Below are positions 39,329-48,026 of a DNA stretch of 64,000 nt, piece after piece (position 1 is the stretch's first letter; each line of letters starts with the position of its first letter). Made by a program: the position numbers and the translations under genes. The notes below the pieces were generated by a model, which ran no database searches, was not told the origin of the DNA, and saw nothing but the letters and a program-made list of their open reading frames with translations. The stretch is from Clostridia bacterium (lineage in GTDB: Bacteria; Bacillota; Clostridia; Christensenellales; Aristaeellaceae), in the NCBI GenBank assembly GCA_017512985.1, contig JAFWEJ010000004.1, positions 60,483-124,482 on the forward strand, given 5' to 3'.

Positions 39329-40165
39329 ATGACGGATGAAATGAGGAAACGGATCGGGAAGCGGATCCGGGCGGCGCGGAAGGAAAAGGACCTGAGCCAG
39401 GAGAAACTGGGCGAGGAACTGGAAGTCTCCTTCCAGGCGGTGAGCAGCTGGGAGACCGGGAAGTTCCTGCCGGACGCGGATCACCTGCCGGCGCTGGCGA
39501 AGGCGCTGGACATTTCCCTGGACGCGCTGTTCGCGGAGAAGGACCGGCAGTGGTCGTTCAGGCGGGTGAACTTTGACGAGGAACATATGTTCACCTATGT
39601 AAAGAGCAAGGCGCAGGAACGGGGATATACCCAGACCCTTGCGGTGATGGACCTGCTGAAGGCGGCGCACGGGGAACAGAAGCGGCGGTCGAAATACGGG
39701 TTTGAATGCTCCTATACCGTGCATCCGCTGACCATGGCCTGCCAGGCGCTGGCGATGGGCCTGAAGAGCGACGACCTGCTGGCGGCGTGCATCGCCCACG
39801 ATATGGTGGAGGACACGGAAATAAAGCTGGACAGCCTGCCGGTGGGCGAGACCGTGCGGGCGGCGGTGCGGCTGGTGTCAAAAAACCTGGTGAAGTGGTC
39901 CCCGGACTGGGAGGAAAAGTATTACGACGCGATCCGGAAGAACCCGCTGGCCTGCATGGTGAAGGTGTTGGACCGGACGCACAACGTGGCCGGGATGGCG
40001 GACGCCTACGGCCGGGAATGGATGGCGCGGTATGTGCGGGAGACGGACAAATACTATCCGGAGCTGCTGGATGTCGTCAAAAAGGTGCCGGAGTGGAACA
40101 ACGCCGCCTGGCTGCTGCGGTACCAGCTGAACACAATGGTTGAGACATTCAAGAGGATCCTGTGA
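39329..40165 (+). CDS. XRE HTH fused to MESH1-like (p)ppGpp hydrolase domain (paralogue 2)
   Basis: Protein of 278 residues. Residues 1-70 are an XRE HTH (DLSQEKLGEELEVSFQAVSSW). The hydrolase domain (about 98-255) keeps every MESH1/RSH metal and catalytic motif: VHP with H132, AHDMVEDT with H157-D158 and E161-D162, and VLDRTHNV with D215; HGEQKRRSKYGFECSYTVHP matches the start of the MESH1 domain. It therefore looks catalytically complete, unlike paralogue 1. ATG 39329 is chosen over 39293 because of the GGAAGGGAG upstream. It heads an operon with a PHP phosphatase (11 nt gap) and an ADP-ribosylglycohydrolase. Confidence 0.8.
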   Translation: MTDEMRKRIGKRIRAARKEKDLSQEKLGEELEVSFQAVSSWETGKFLPDADHLPALAKALDISLDALFAEKDRQWSFRRVNFDEEHMFTYVKSKAQERGYTQTLAVMDLLKAAHGEQKRRSKYGFECSYTVHPLTMACQALAMGLKSDDLLAACIAHDMVEDTEIKLDSLPVGETVRAAVRLVSKNLVKWSPDWEEKYYDAIRKNPLACMVKVLDRTHNVAGMADAYGREWMARYVRETDKYYPELLDVVKKVPEWNNAAWLLRYQLNTMVETFKRIL

Positions 40166-40176
40166 GGAGGAAGCGG

Positions 40177-40932
40177 ATGGAAGAGGCAAAACGGTTTATC
40201 GATACCCACAGCCATATTGTCTTCGGGGCGGACGACGGGGCGCAGAGCCTGCGGGAAGCGATCGATCTGCTGAAACTGGACCGGGAGGAAGGCGCCTTCG
40301 CGGTGTTCGCGACGCCGCACTACGGCCGGGAGAACGGATTCGCGCCGGACGCGGCGATGGTGAGGGAGAAGTTTGAGCTGCTGAAGGAGAAAGCCGCGGA
40401 AGAGGTGCCGGAAATTGAACTGTACCTGGGCACGGAGTGGTACTGCGCGTGGGACCTGGGGGACCGGGTGCACAGGCGGGACGCGTTCCGGATGAACGAT
40501 ACGGACTATATGCTGTGCGAGTTCCTGGAATACGGGCAGGTGTATGAGACATGTGAGAAGATTTCCTGCAACCTGAAGGAGCTGATCCGGCGCGGGTTCC
40601 GCCCGGTGCTGGCGCATCCGGAACGGTACAGGGCGATGCAGGAGGACCGGGAGCGGCTGCGGGAGCTTTGGGAGGCGGGCGTGCTGATGCAGGTGAACGC
40701 GTACGACCTGTACCTGAACTCAAAGGCGCGGACCCGGGAGACGGCGCAGTGGCTGGCGACGGAACGGATGATCTCGTTCATCGGGAGCGACATGCACGGG
40801 ACGCGGCCGGGCAAGAAAGGGCCAAGGCTGAAGGAAGGCCTGCGGTGGCTGTATGAGCATACGGATGAGGAATACGCCGACGCGGTTGCGTTCGGCAACG
40901 CGGAAAAGCTGTTCCTGAAGAAAGGGGAATGA
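40177..40932 (+). CDS. PHP-type tyrosine-protein phosphatase (CpsB/CapC-like)
   Basis: Protein of 251 residues from ATG 40177, with GAGGAGG upstream. Metal-binding PHP motifs: DTHSHIVFGADDGAQ (9-23), ATPHYG near 45-50, LGTEWY near 86-91, VLAHPERY near 147-154 and GSDMHGTRPG near 198-207. CpsB enzymes dephosphorylate tyrosine kinases of capsule synthesis, but no capsule genes are near. In this operon with an alarmone hydrolase and an ARH it may act on another phosphate ester (inference). The stop is 3 nt from the next start. Confidence 0.8.
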   Translation: MEEAKRFIDTHSHIVFGADDGAQSLREAIDLLKLDREEGAFAVFATPHYGRENGFAPDAAMVREKFELLKEKAAEEVPEIELYLGTEWYCAWDLGDRVHRRDAFRMNDTDYMLCEFLEYGQVYETCEKISCNLKELIRRGFRPVLAHPERYRAMQEDRERLRELWEAGVLMQVNAYDLYLNSKARTRETAQWLATERMISFIGSDMHGTRPGKKGPRLKEGLRWLYEHTDEEYADAVAFGNAEKLFLKKGE

Positions 40933-40935
40933 AGC

Positions 40936-41739
40936 ATGTACGGAGCGATACTGGGGGATATCATCGGTTCCCCGTATGAGTTTGAAAAAAGCAAAAAGAC
41001 AAAGGAGTTTCCGCTGTTTATCCCGCGGTCCCGTTATACGGATGACAGCGCCATGACGATTGCCGTGGCTGAAGCGCTGCTGGATACGCAGGGGACGAAG
41101 AACCGGGAGGAACGGAAGGAAGCTGTTACCCGCTCCATGCAGAAATGGGGAAGGCGGTATCCGGACGCCGGTTACGGCGGCAGGTTTTATGACTGGCTGT
41201 ACAGCCGCGATCCCCAGCCGTACAGGAGTTGGGGAAACGGATCCGCCATGCGGGTTTCTTCTGCCGGCTGGCTGTTTGAAACCCTGGAGGAAACGCTGGA
41301 AGCGGCTGAGGACACGGCGGCCGTGACGCATAACCATCCGGAAGGGATCAGGGGGGCGAAAGCGGCTGCGGCTGTAATCTGGGCGGCAAGGAACGGCTGG
41401 TCCAAGGCAAAGATCCGTGAGTATGCGGAGCAGGAGTTTTATCCGCTGAAGCAGACCTGTGATGAGATCCGTCCGGGATATCATTTTGACGTCAGCTGCC
41501 AGGGAACGGTGCCGCAGGCGATTACCGCGTTCCTGGAGGGGAAGGACTTTGAGGACGTGATCCGTACGGCGGTCTCCCTGGGCGGGGACTGCGATACGCT
41601 GACGTGCATTGCCGGCGGCATGGCGGAAGCCATGTACGGTGTTCCGGAGTATCTGAAGGCGGAGTGCCGGAAGCGCCTGGAACCGGATATGCTGGAAGTG
41701 CTGGACCGGTTTGAGAAGGCAAGGATCCGACTGGGCTGA
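40936..41739 (+). CDS. ADP-ribosylglycohydrolase family protein
   Basis: Protein of 267 residues. The binuclear magnesium site is visible: GDIIGSPYEF (7-16), RYTDDSAMT near 33-41 and GGDCDTLTCIAGG near 215-227. This DraG/ARH fold removes ADP-ribose from modified proteins or cleaves O-acetyl-ADP-ribose. It is the last gene of the XRE-SAH2 operon, linking alarmone and ADP-ribose turnover in one transcript. No ADP-ribosyltransferase is visible in the window. Confidence 0.87.
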   Translation: MYGAILGDIIGSPYEFEKSKKTKEFPLFIPRSRYTDDSAMTIAVAEALLDTQGTKNREERKEAVTRSMQKWGRRYPDAGYGGRFYDWLYSRDPQPYRSWGNGSAMRVSSAGWLFETLEETLEAAEDTAAVTHNHPEGIRGAKAAAAVIWAARNGWSKAKIREYAEQEFYPLKQTCDEIRPGYHFDVSCQGTVPQAITAFLEGKDFEDVIRTAVSLGGDCDTLTCIAGGMAEAMYGVPEYLKAECRKRLEPDMLEVLDRFEKARIRLG

Positions 41740-41763
41740 CAACGGTTTGCGTTGTACTGCCAA

Positions 41764-41884
41764 TGAGGAGGTGCAGAAATGGGACAATGTTCCCAAAGAC
41801 TATACCTTTGATGAAGCTGAAACCCTGCCGGGATATCTGATAAAAAGGACTGTTTATTTGCCGCATTCCGGGTTGCGAAATGCA
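41764..41884 (+). pseudogene. Possible gene remnant between ARH and ABC genes
   Basis: After the ARH stop, a frame without a convincing start encodes EVQKWDNVPKDYTFDE followed by AETLPGYLIKR and ends at TAA near 41884. Its composition looks like real protein (the W-x-x-V-P-x-D-Y-T pattern recalls the start of a small Firmicutes family), but there is no ATG with a ribosome site. It may be the end of a decayed gene. Confidence 0.25.
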
Positions 41885-41886
41885 TA

Positions 41887-41919
41887 AACCTGCTGTAACA
41901 TCAAAGCAGCAGGTTTTGA
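41887..41919 (+). terminator. Weak terminator-like hairpin before the ABC gene
   Basis: AACCTGCTG (41887-41895) pairs with CAGCAGGTT (41907-41915), followed by TTGAATTTG, a poor T run. Confidence 0.4.
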
Positions 41920-41942
41920 ATTTGAATACGGGAGGTGCCGGT

Positions 41943-43772
41943 ATGGCGGGACCCGGCGGAAGAAGAGCCAATTACCTGACGGATGAGGAAAAGGCGAACC
42001 AGCCGAAGATCACGAAAGAGCTGCTGGCGCGGGTGTTTTCGTACCTGAAGCCATACTGGCGGCAGCTGGCGCTGGTGCTGGTGTGCATCGTGGTGTCCTC
42101 GGTGTGCAGCCTGTTCCCGTCGATCCTGACCGGTAACATCATCGACGTGCTGACGGGGAAGGAAATGGGCGGCTGGTTCGGCGCGGGGATCTCCGCGCTG
42201 GTGAAGCTGATCCTGCTGTCCCTTGGGCTGCACCTGGCGAGCAACCTGATCGGCGTGGGGCAGAACTACCTGAACAACTGGATCGCGCAGCACATCTCCT
42301 TTGACATGCGCAACCAGATGTACCGGCACCTGCAGAAGATGAGCCAGCGGTTCTTCACCACGGCGAACCAGGGCGATATCATCACCCGGATGACCAGCGA
42401 CGTTTCCGGCGTGGAGAGCGTGGTGACCAACACATTCACGAGTATCCTGTCGAACACAATCACGCTGGTGGTCGCGGTGATCGCGATGTTCCGGAAGAAC
42501 TGGCTGCTGGCGCTGATCGGCATTGCGGTGGTGCCGCTGTTTACCCTGCCGACGCGGATGGCCGGCAAGCGGCGGTGGAAGCTGGCCGGGGAAGCGCAGA
42601 AATGCAACGACGAGATCAACGGAATCCTGAACGAGACGCTGAGCGTCAGCGGCCAGCTGCTGGTGAAGCTGTTCGGGCGGGAAAAGAGCGAATATGAGCG
42701 GTATGAGGAAGCGAACGGCCGCATGATCAGGCTGAACATCCGGGAAAAGATGGCCGGCCGCTGGTTCTTCATGCTGCTGAGCACGCTGACGACGATCGGG
42801 CCGATGCTCCTGTATCTGGTGGGCGGTATCCTGATCATGAAATACCGCAGCGACCTGACCGTCGGCGATATCACGGTGCTGGTGGCGCTGCTCGGGCGGA
42901 TGTACGGGCCGGTGAACAGCCTGCTGAACATCCAGGTGGACTGGATCCGCTCCATGGCGATGTTCACCCGCATTTTTGAATACTACGACATGAAACCCGA
43001 GATTGACGACAGGCCGGACGCGAAGGAGCTGGCGAACGCGAAGGGCGAGATCGTGTTTGACCATGTGGACTTCAGCTACGACGGGGAGCGGATGATCCTC
43101 AAGGACATCTCCTTCACGCTGAAGAGCGGCGACTGCGTGGCCATCGTCGGGCCCAGCGGCAGCGGCAAGAGCACGATCGTGAACCTGATCCCGCGGCTGT
43201 GGGACGCGACGCGCGGCACGGTGACCTTCGACGGCACGGACGTGCGGGACCTGACGCTGCATTCTCTGCGGGAGGAGATCGGCGTGGTGACCCAGGAGAC
43301 GTACCTGTTCAACGGGACGATCCGGGAGAACCTGCTCTACGCGAAGCCGGACGCCACGGAGGAAGAGATGACCGACGCCTGCAAAAAGGCGAACATCTGG
43401 GACTTCATCTCCACCCAGCCGGACGGCCTGGACACGATGGTCGGCAACCGCGGCCTGAAGCTCTCCGGCGGCGAGAAGCAGCGGATCTCCATCGCCCGGG
43501 CGCTGCTGAAGGACCCGGCGCTGCTGATTTTCGACGAGGCGACCAGCGCGCTGGATTCCATTTCCGAGGCGGCCATCCAGGCGGCGATCAACCCGCTGAT
43601 CGAGGAGCGGACGAGCATCCTGATCGCCCACCGGCTGAGCACGATCCTGGCGGCGGACGAGATCCTCGTGGTCCGCGACGGGCAGATCGTCGAGCGCGGC
43701 ACACACAAAGAACTGGTACATGCCGGTGGCACGTACCAGGAGCTCTACGAAACGCAGTTCGCCAAAGTGTAA
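41943..43772 (+). CDS. ABC transporter, fused permease and ATPase (multidrug/lipid exporter type)
   Basis: Protein of 609 residues from ATG 41943, with GGAGGT 6 nt upstream. Six spans (about 35-340) are followed by the ATPase: Walker A GPSGSGKST (403-411), Q-loop VTQETYLF, signature LSGGEKQR near 506, Walker B LLIFDEAT near 527 and H-loop AHRLST. The layout is that of MsbA/BmrA half-transporters, which work as homodimers; no partner half-transporter gene is adjacent, so a homodimer is likely. It probably exports lipids, drugs or peptides. Confidence 0.93.
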   Translation: MAGPGGRRANYLTDEEKANQPKITKELLARVFSYLKPYWRQLALVLVCIVVSSVCSLFPSILTGNIIDVLTGKEMGGWFGAGISALVKLILLSLGLHLASNLIGVGQNYLNNWIAQHISFDMRNQMYRHLQKMSQRFFTTANQGDIITRMTSDVSGVESVVTNTFTSILSNTITLVVAVIAMFRKNWLLALIGIAVVPLFTLPTRMAGKRRWKLAGEAQKCNDEINGILNETLSVSGQLLVKLFGREKSEYERYEEANGRMIRLNIREKMAGRWFFMLLSTLTTIGPMLLYLVGGILIMKYRSDLTVGDITVLVALLGRMYGPVNSLLNIQVDWIRSMAMFTRIFEYYDMKPEIDDRPDAKELANAKGEIVFDHVDFSYDGERMILKDISFTLKSGDCVAIVGPSGSGKSTIVNLIPRLWDATRGTVTFDGTDVRDLTLHSLREEIGVVTQETYLFNGTIRENLLYAKPDATEEEMTDACKKANIWDFISTQPDGLDTMVGNRGLKLSGGEKQRISIARALLKDPALLIFDEATSALDSISEAAIQAAINPLIEERTSILIAHRLSTILAADEILVVRDGQIVERGTHKELVHAGGTYQELYETQFAKV

Positions 43773-43775
43773 TTG

Positions 43776-45191
43776 TCAGTGGGACGGTTTTGCCGACAGC
43801 TTTTTCCTCCAGCTGAGGTAACGGAGGATGCAGGAGATGCCGGCGAGCATCCAGGTGACGCCCGACGTGATCCAGATGGACCAGACGCCGGCGGCGGTGA
43901 TGCCAAGGAGCAGCAGGGGCAGGCCGATGCGGCCCGCGATCTCCACAATGCCGTTGATGAACGAGAATACCGCGTCGCCCGTGCCGTTGAGCACGCCGCG
44001 GGAAACATAGATGACGCCGAGGAAGACATAGAAAAGGCTGGTGATCTTCAGGGCCTTTCCGCCCAGGTCGATCACCTCTTTTTCGTGTACAAACAGGCCG
44101 ACCAGGTTTCCGCCGAACAGCTGCATGATGAGCGTCATGGCGCCGGCCAGGGCGATCATCGCCAGGAGGCTGTCCCGGAAGCCGGTCCGGATACGGTCCG
44201 TTTTGCCGGCGCCCATGTTCTGGCCCGCGTAGGTGCTCAGCGCCATGCTCATGGAGCCGAAGGGCTGCTGCACCAGCTGCTCCAGGCGGTTGCCGGCGGT
44301 ATAGGCCGCCATGGCGGTGGCGCCGAAACCGTTGACCACGGACTGCAGCGCAGTGGTGGAGATTGCGATGAGGCTCCACTGCAGCGCCAGGGGCAGGCCC
44401 AGGCGGACCGCCTGCTTCGCGATGGGCTTGTCAAAGGCCAGGGACTGTTTGTTCAGCCGGAAATACGGATTGGTTCGGAAGGCCCAGAGCAGGGAGCCCG
44501 CGCCGGCGAGGAGCTGGCTGAGCATTGTCGCGAGGGCCGCGCCGAACACGCCCAGGCCGAACGTGCCGACAAACAGCAGGTCCAGACCCACGTTCAGCAG
44601 GCAGGAGAAGATCAGGAAATACAGCGGCGTGCGGGAATCCCCCAGGGCACGCTGCATGGAAGAGGCGTAGTTGTAGATCGCGATGAGCGGCACGGAGGCC
44701 GAGGTCATGCGCATATAGACGATGGCGTCCGGCAGGATCTCCGCCGGGGTGCCCATCCAGGAGAGCACCGTCGGGACCATGGCAAAGGCAATGGACCCGG
44801 TCAGCAGGGCAAAGCCCATCATGATATAGGCCGAGTTGGCGATGGCCTTGTAGACCAGGTCATTCTTCCGCGCGCCGAAATACTGCGCCGTGACGATGCC
44901 GCAGCCGCCGCTGATGCCGTTGAAAATGGAGAAGAAAAGGAACGAGATGGAGCCCGTGGCGCCGACGGCGGCCAGCGCGTTGGCGCCCAGCAGCCGGCCG
45001 ACGATCATCGAGTCCGCCAGGTTGTACGCCTGCTGGAACAGGTTCCCGATGAGCAGCGGCAGCGCGAAAACGGCGAGCAGCGCCAGCGGTCTGCCTTCCG
45101 TCATGTTCATGGTGGTGTCGCGGGGGCCTTTGCGGCCGCGAAGCGGGAACATCCCGCGTTTCGACGGAACGGTGGTGGTGATCAGGCTCAT
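43776..45191 (-). CDS. MATE family efflux transporter (second copy)
   Basis: Protein of 471 residues with 12 spans. The start region reads GRPLALLAVFALPLLIGNLFQQAYNLADSMIVGR, the DinF/NorM-type MATE signature. It differs strongly from the MATE at 3950. An alternative start at MNMTEGRP (28 codons in) is possible because the ribosome site AAGGAG is 13 nt before ATG 45191. Its upstream region carries the 22-bp-period direct repeats (45255-45291) also found before the redox operon at 51403. Confidence 0.92.
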   Translation of the reverse strand: MSLITTTVPSKRGMFPLRGRKGPRDTTMNMTEGRPLALLAVFALPLLIGNLFQQAYNLADSMIVGRLLGANALAAVGATGSISFLFFSIFNGISGGCGIVTAQYFGARKNDLVYKAIANSAYIMMGFALLTGSIAFAMVPTVLSWMGTPAEILPDAIVYMRMTSASVPLIAIYNYASSMQRALGDSRTPLYFLIFSCLLNVGLDLLFVGTFGLGVFGAALATMLSQLLAGAGSLLWAFRTNPYFRLNKQSLAFDKPIAKQAVRLGLPLALQWSLIAISTTALQSVVNGFGATAMAAYTAGNRLEQLVQQPFGSMSMALSTYAGQNMGAGKTDRIRTGFRDSLLAMIALAGAMTLIMQLFGGNLVGLFVHEKEVIDLGGKALKITSLFYVFLGVIYVSRGVLNGTGDAVFSFINGIVEIAGRIGLPLLLLGITAAGVWSIWITSGVTWMLAGISCILRYLSWRKKLSAKPSH

Positions 45192-45513
45192 GATTCCGCA
45201 TCGGCTCCTTTCCCATGTTACCGGCCTATTTTAGAGCGGCGGCGGACGGAACACTTCCCATTTTTTGACGTCGGGCTTTCCGTTTTTTGTCAGGAAGGAC
45301 AAAAGACGGAAAGGCGGCTTGACTTAAAGCTGACTCTAAGTTCTAATATAAAACAGGAACAAAAACAGGTTTACAGAACGGACGGGGACCTGGAAACCAT
45401 GGCGCACAAGTGCGCGGTGGGCGCCGGCGGCGAAATGGGCTCCGCCCGGGTGCTTCGGGAAGAGGATATGCTGGCGATTTACAAAGCCAGCATGTAAAGG
45501 AGGAACAGCTGTT
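45192..45513. promoter_or_regulatory. Regulatory intergenic region between MATE and SDR-AraC genes
   Basis: No convincing gene. It holds direct repeats TTCCCATTTTTTGAC (45255-45269) and TTTCCGTTTTTTGTC (45277-45291), 22 bp apart, then a MerR-type promoter (45319-45349). A 32-codon frame at 45399-45497 (MAHKCAVGAGGEM...) has only a weak ribosome site and may be a leader peptide or a remnant. Confidence 0.55.
45319..45349 (+). promoter_or_regulatory. MerR-type promoter (19-bp spacer) for SDR-AraC
   Basis: TTGACT (45319-45324), a 19-bp spacer and TAATAT (45344-45349). The spacer holds the dyad ACTTAAAG/CTCTAAGT. The overlong spacer with a central dyad is the hallmark of promoters twisted open by MerR-family activators. 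Confidence 0.7.
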
Positions 45514-46266
45514 ATGTACAGTGTAAAAGGAAAATGGGCGCTGATTACCGGCGCGGCGCGGGGGATCGGATACCTGACGGCAAAGTTCATGGCGGAGCAG
45601 GGCTGCAACCTGATCCTGCACAGCCGGGACCTGAAGCATACGGAAAAGGTGCTTTCGGAGGCGCAGGCGTTCGGCGTGGAAGCCCGCGCCGTGGCGGCGG
45701 ACCTGAACGACCTTTCCGCGGTGGAGCGGATGCTGGCGGAGATTGACGCCCTGGGCGTTGACGTGGACATTGTGATGAACAACGCGGGGCTGCAGATCGC
45801 CTACCGGACGGACTGGTGCGGTACGCCCGCGGAGGACTATGAGGTCAGCTTCCGGGTGAACACGATCGCCCCGGCGATGATCTGCTACCATTTCCTGCCG
45901 AAGATGATCAGGAAGGGCACGGGCCGCATCCTGAACACCACCAGCGGCATTGCCCTGGACGTGTGCCAGGCGGGGTATTCCGCCAGCAAGGCGGCGCTGG
46001 ACAAGATCACGATCGACATGGGATCAAAGGTGGAGGGCACGGACGTGCTCATCAACCTGACCGATCCGGGCTGGTGCCGCACGGACCTGGGCGGCGCGGG
46101 CGCGCCGAACGCGCCGGAGAGCGCGATCCCGGGCATCACGGTGGGCGTGTTTGTGAACGACGGAAAGAGCGGACGGTACCTGGGCGCCCAGAACTTTACG
46201 GGCATGAGCCTGGAGGACGCCGTGAAGAAGGCGGAAGCGGAGTTTGACAGCCCCTACGGAAAATAA
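45514..46266 (+). CDS. Short-chain dehydrogenase/reductase
   Basis: Protein of 250 residues. The dinucleotide loop TGAARGIG is near 11-18, NNAG near 89-92 and the catalytic YSASKAA near 155-161, with a Ser in TTSGIAL. It is a classical SDR oxidoreductase with NAD(P)H. AAAGGAGG lies 9 nt before ATG. It is cotranscribed with the AraC regulator after a 15-nt gap. Confidence 0.9.
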   Translation: MYSVKGKWALITGAARGIGYLTAKFMAEQGCNLILHSRDLKHTEKVLSEAQAFGVEARAVAADLNDLSAVERMLAEIDALGVDVDIVMNNAGLQIAYRTDWCGTPAEDYEVSFRVNTIAPAMICYHFLPKMIRKGTGRILNTTSGIALDVCQAGYSASKAALDKITIDMGSKVEGTDVLINLTDPGWCRTDLGGAGAPNAPESAIPGITVGVFVNDGKSGRYLGAQNFTGMSLEDAVKKAEAEFDSPYGK

Positions 46267-46281
46267 CCGCGGAGGAAGCAC

Positions 46282-47136
46282 ATGGATTACAGCCAGTATG
46301 AAGACTACGGGTTTGAGCGCGTGAGCGCCTTCAACCTGTCCACAGGCTATGAGCAGCGGAGCTACCAGGACCACTGGCATTCCTACGGCGAGATCCTGCT
46401 CGTCGGCCCGGGAAAGACCAACATCTTTACGGTCAACCGGGACCGGTATGAGCTGGCGGAGGGGGACTTCCTCCTCATCTGGCCGATGGAGATGCACGCG
46501 ATCATTGACGCGGACCGGAAGGAATCGCTGGTGATCCAGTTCTCCAACGCGTTTATGAACTCGCTCTTTGACCTGCAGCGGATTATGCATTTTTACCGGA
46601 ACCTGCATGTGCTGTGCGTCGGCTCCCATCCGGAGCTGGTGGCGAAGCTGCGGGCGGTTACGGACAAAATGAAGGAGATTTTCTTCTCCACCGGGCCTGA
46701 CCGGGAACTGCGCTGCTGCATGCTGCTGATGGAGTTCATGCTGACGCTGGACCGGCACCGGGAGGAGTTCGCGCCGGAGCTGAAGGGCGGGGATCCCGCC
46801 TATACAGATTCGGTCATGCGGCGGATGATCATGGTTACGGACCATATCAAGAACAACCTCACCGCGGACGACCTGAGCCAGGGCGCCATGGCGGAGATGG
46901 CCGGTATCAGCAAGGACTATTTCTCCCGCATCTTCCGCAGCGTGACCGGGATGAACTATTCCAAATGGCTGAACACGATCCGCCTGGAGAAGGCGGCGGA
47001 GCTGCTGGCAGACAGGGAAAAGACCCTGACAGAAGTCGCGATGCTGTCAGGGTTCCAGAGTATCTCTTCCTTCAACCGCGTTTTCCGTGCGGAGAAGGGC
47101 ATGGCCCCCGGCGAGTACCGGGCGCTCAGGATGTGA
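46282..47136 (+). CDS. AraC family transcriptional regulator
   Basis: Protein of 284 residues. The N-terminal cupin (about 20-110) has QDHWHSYGEILLVGPG and EGDFLLIWPMEMHAII. The C-terminal double HTH (about 180-284) has MAEMAGISKDYFSRIFRSVTGMNYSKWLNTIRLEKAAELL and VAMLSGFQSISSFNRVFRAEKGMAPGEYR, cited here in part. It probably senses a small molecule and acts on the nearby pump, SDR and redox genes; the 22-bp direct repeats fit an AraC-type site. It converges with the redox operon. Confidence 0.92.
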   Translation: MDYSQYEDYGFERVSAFNLSTGYEQRSYQDHWHSYGEILLVGPGKTNIFTVNRDRYELAEGDFLLIWPMEMHAIIDADRKESLVIQFSNAFMNSLFDLQRIMHFYRNLHVLCVGSHPELVAKLRAVTDKMKEIFFSTGPDRELRCCMLLMEFMLTLDRHREEFAPELKGGDPAYTDSVMRRMIMVTDHIKNNLTADDLSQGAMAEMAGISKDYFSRIFRSVTGMNYSKWLNTIRLEKAAELLADREKTLTEVAMLSGFQSISSFNRVFRAEKGMAPGEYRALRM

Positions 47137-47153
47137 AAAAAGGCCTGAAAACT

Positions 47154-47591
47154 TTATAAACCCGCGTAGAAGGAGACCGCTGCGGCGGTCTCTTCTTCTG
47201 TCGGATGGCCCTTGGCGATGCCGCCGAGCAGCCTGAACGGCCCGAAGGTGTCGAATCCCTGGCAGTGATACGCGCCGATTTCCCTGCAGTTCTTCGCTTC
47301 CGTAACCCGGCGGATCGCGGTCAGGAAGGAGCCCTTCGGCGCGCCGTGGGTATAGATGAAAAAGACCTCTTTTCCATCCGGCAGGTGTTCCTGCGCGTAA
47401 GCGACCAGCTGTTTCGCGAAACTGCCGTAATAGATGCCCGAGGCAAAGCCGATCCGGTCATACGCGGACAGGTCCGTTTCCGGCTGCTTTGTCACATTGA
47501 TCAGGGTCACCTCATGCCGCGCCGCGATGGCGTCCAGCAGTTTTTTTGTGTTGCCGTGATGTTCGGAATAATACACAATGGCAGTTTTCAT
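47154..47591 (-). CDS. Flavodoxin-fold protein
   Basis: Protein of 145 residues. The FMN-binding loop YYSEHHGNTKKL is at residues 7-18, with VFFIYTHGAPKGSFL near 75-90 as the second loop. The length is that of a flavodoxin or menaquinone-dependent protoporphyrinogen oxidase-like protein. It is the last gene of the seven-gene minus-strand redox operon and probably carries electrons or reduces quinones. Confidence 0.8.
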   Translation of the reverse strand: MKTAIVYYSEHHGNTKKLLDAIAARHEVTLINVTKQPETDLSAYDRIGFASGIYYGSFAKQLVAYAQEHLPDGKEVFFIYTHGAPKGSFLTAIRRVTEAKNCREIGAYHCQGFDTFGPFRLLGGIAKGHPTEEETAAAVSFYAGL

Positions 47592-47606
47592 TTTCTTTCT
47601 TCTCCT

Positions 47607-47984
47607 TTACCGTTCCTGGAAGAACTCAATCTCCTCGCCCAGCGGGCCGAAGCAGAAGGCCATCCGCGCCGGAAACTCCGGATCCGAGCGGATCACGATG
47701 TCCTTCGGCCCGATGAACACCTCGTATCCCGCGGCTTTCACCTTTTCAGCGATCCCGTCCGCGTCGTCCGTGGCGAACGCGATATGGCGCAGCGCGCCTT
47801 TGGTCCGGACGCCCTCGCCGTTGCTGAAGATCTCCAGCAGGCCCGCGCCGGAATCAATCATGACGCCCTCCGGCCATTCCCGGACGACGGAGAAGCCGAG
47901 GACGTTCAGATAGAAATCCTTCGCCTTTTCAAAATCTTCCTTTGTCCCGCACTTCAGCGAGATATGGTGGATGCCTGAGATCAT
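47607..47984 (-). CDS. VOC (glyoxalase/bleomycin-resistance fold) protein
   Basis: Protein of 125 residues. VOC repeats: GIHHISLKCGTKEDFEKAKDF with a metal-ligand His near 5-6, then LRHIAFATDDADGIAEKVKAAG and the C-terminal FCFGPLGEEIEFFQ Glu. Such proteins act on methylglyoxal-type electrophiles, bind antibiotics or cleave thiol adducts. It neighbours a second VOC gene in the same operon. Confidence 0.82.
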   Translation of the reverse strand: MISGIHHISLKCGTKEDFEKAKDFYLNVLGFSVVREWPEGVMIDSGAGLLEIFSNGEGVRTKGALRHIAFATDDADGIAEKVKAAGYEVFIGPKDIVIRSDPEFPARMAFCFGPLGEEIEFFQER

Positions 47985-48026
47985 GTTTCCTCCTCCGGCT
48001 GCCGGGGGATGCGGTTTTCCCGGCGG

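Noticed and set aside
41901-43721. 606-codon minus-strand frame opposite the ABC transporter
   Set aside because: The ABC motifs are all on the plus strand; the antisense product has no motif.
43773-45497. 574-codon plus-strand frame opposite the second MATE gene
   Set aside because: Antisense shadow. Only its last 33 codons (45399-45497) fall outside the MATE gene, and these lack a good ribosome site.
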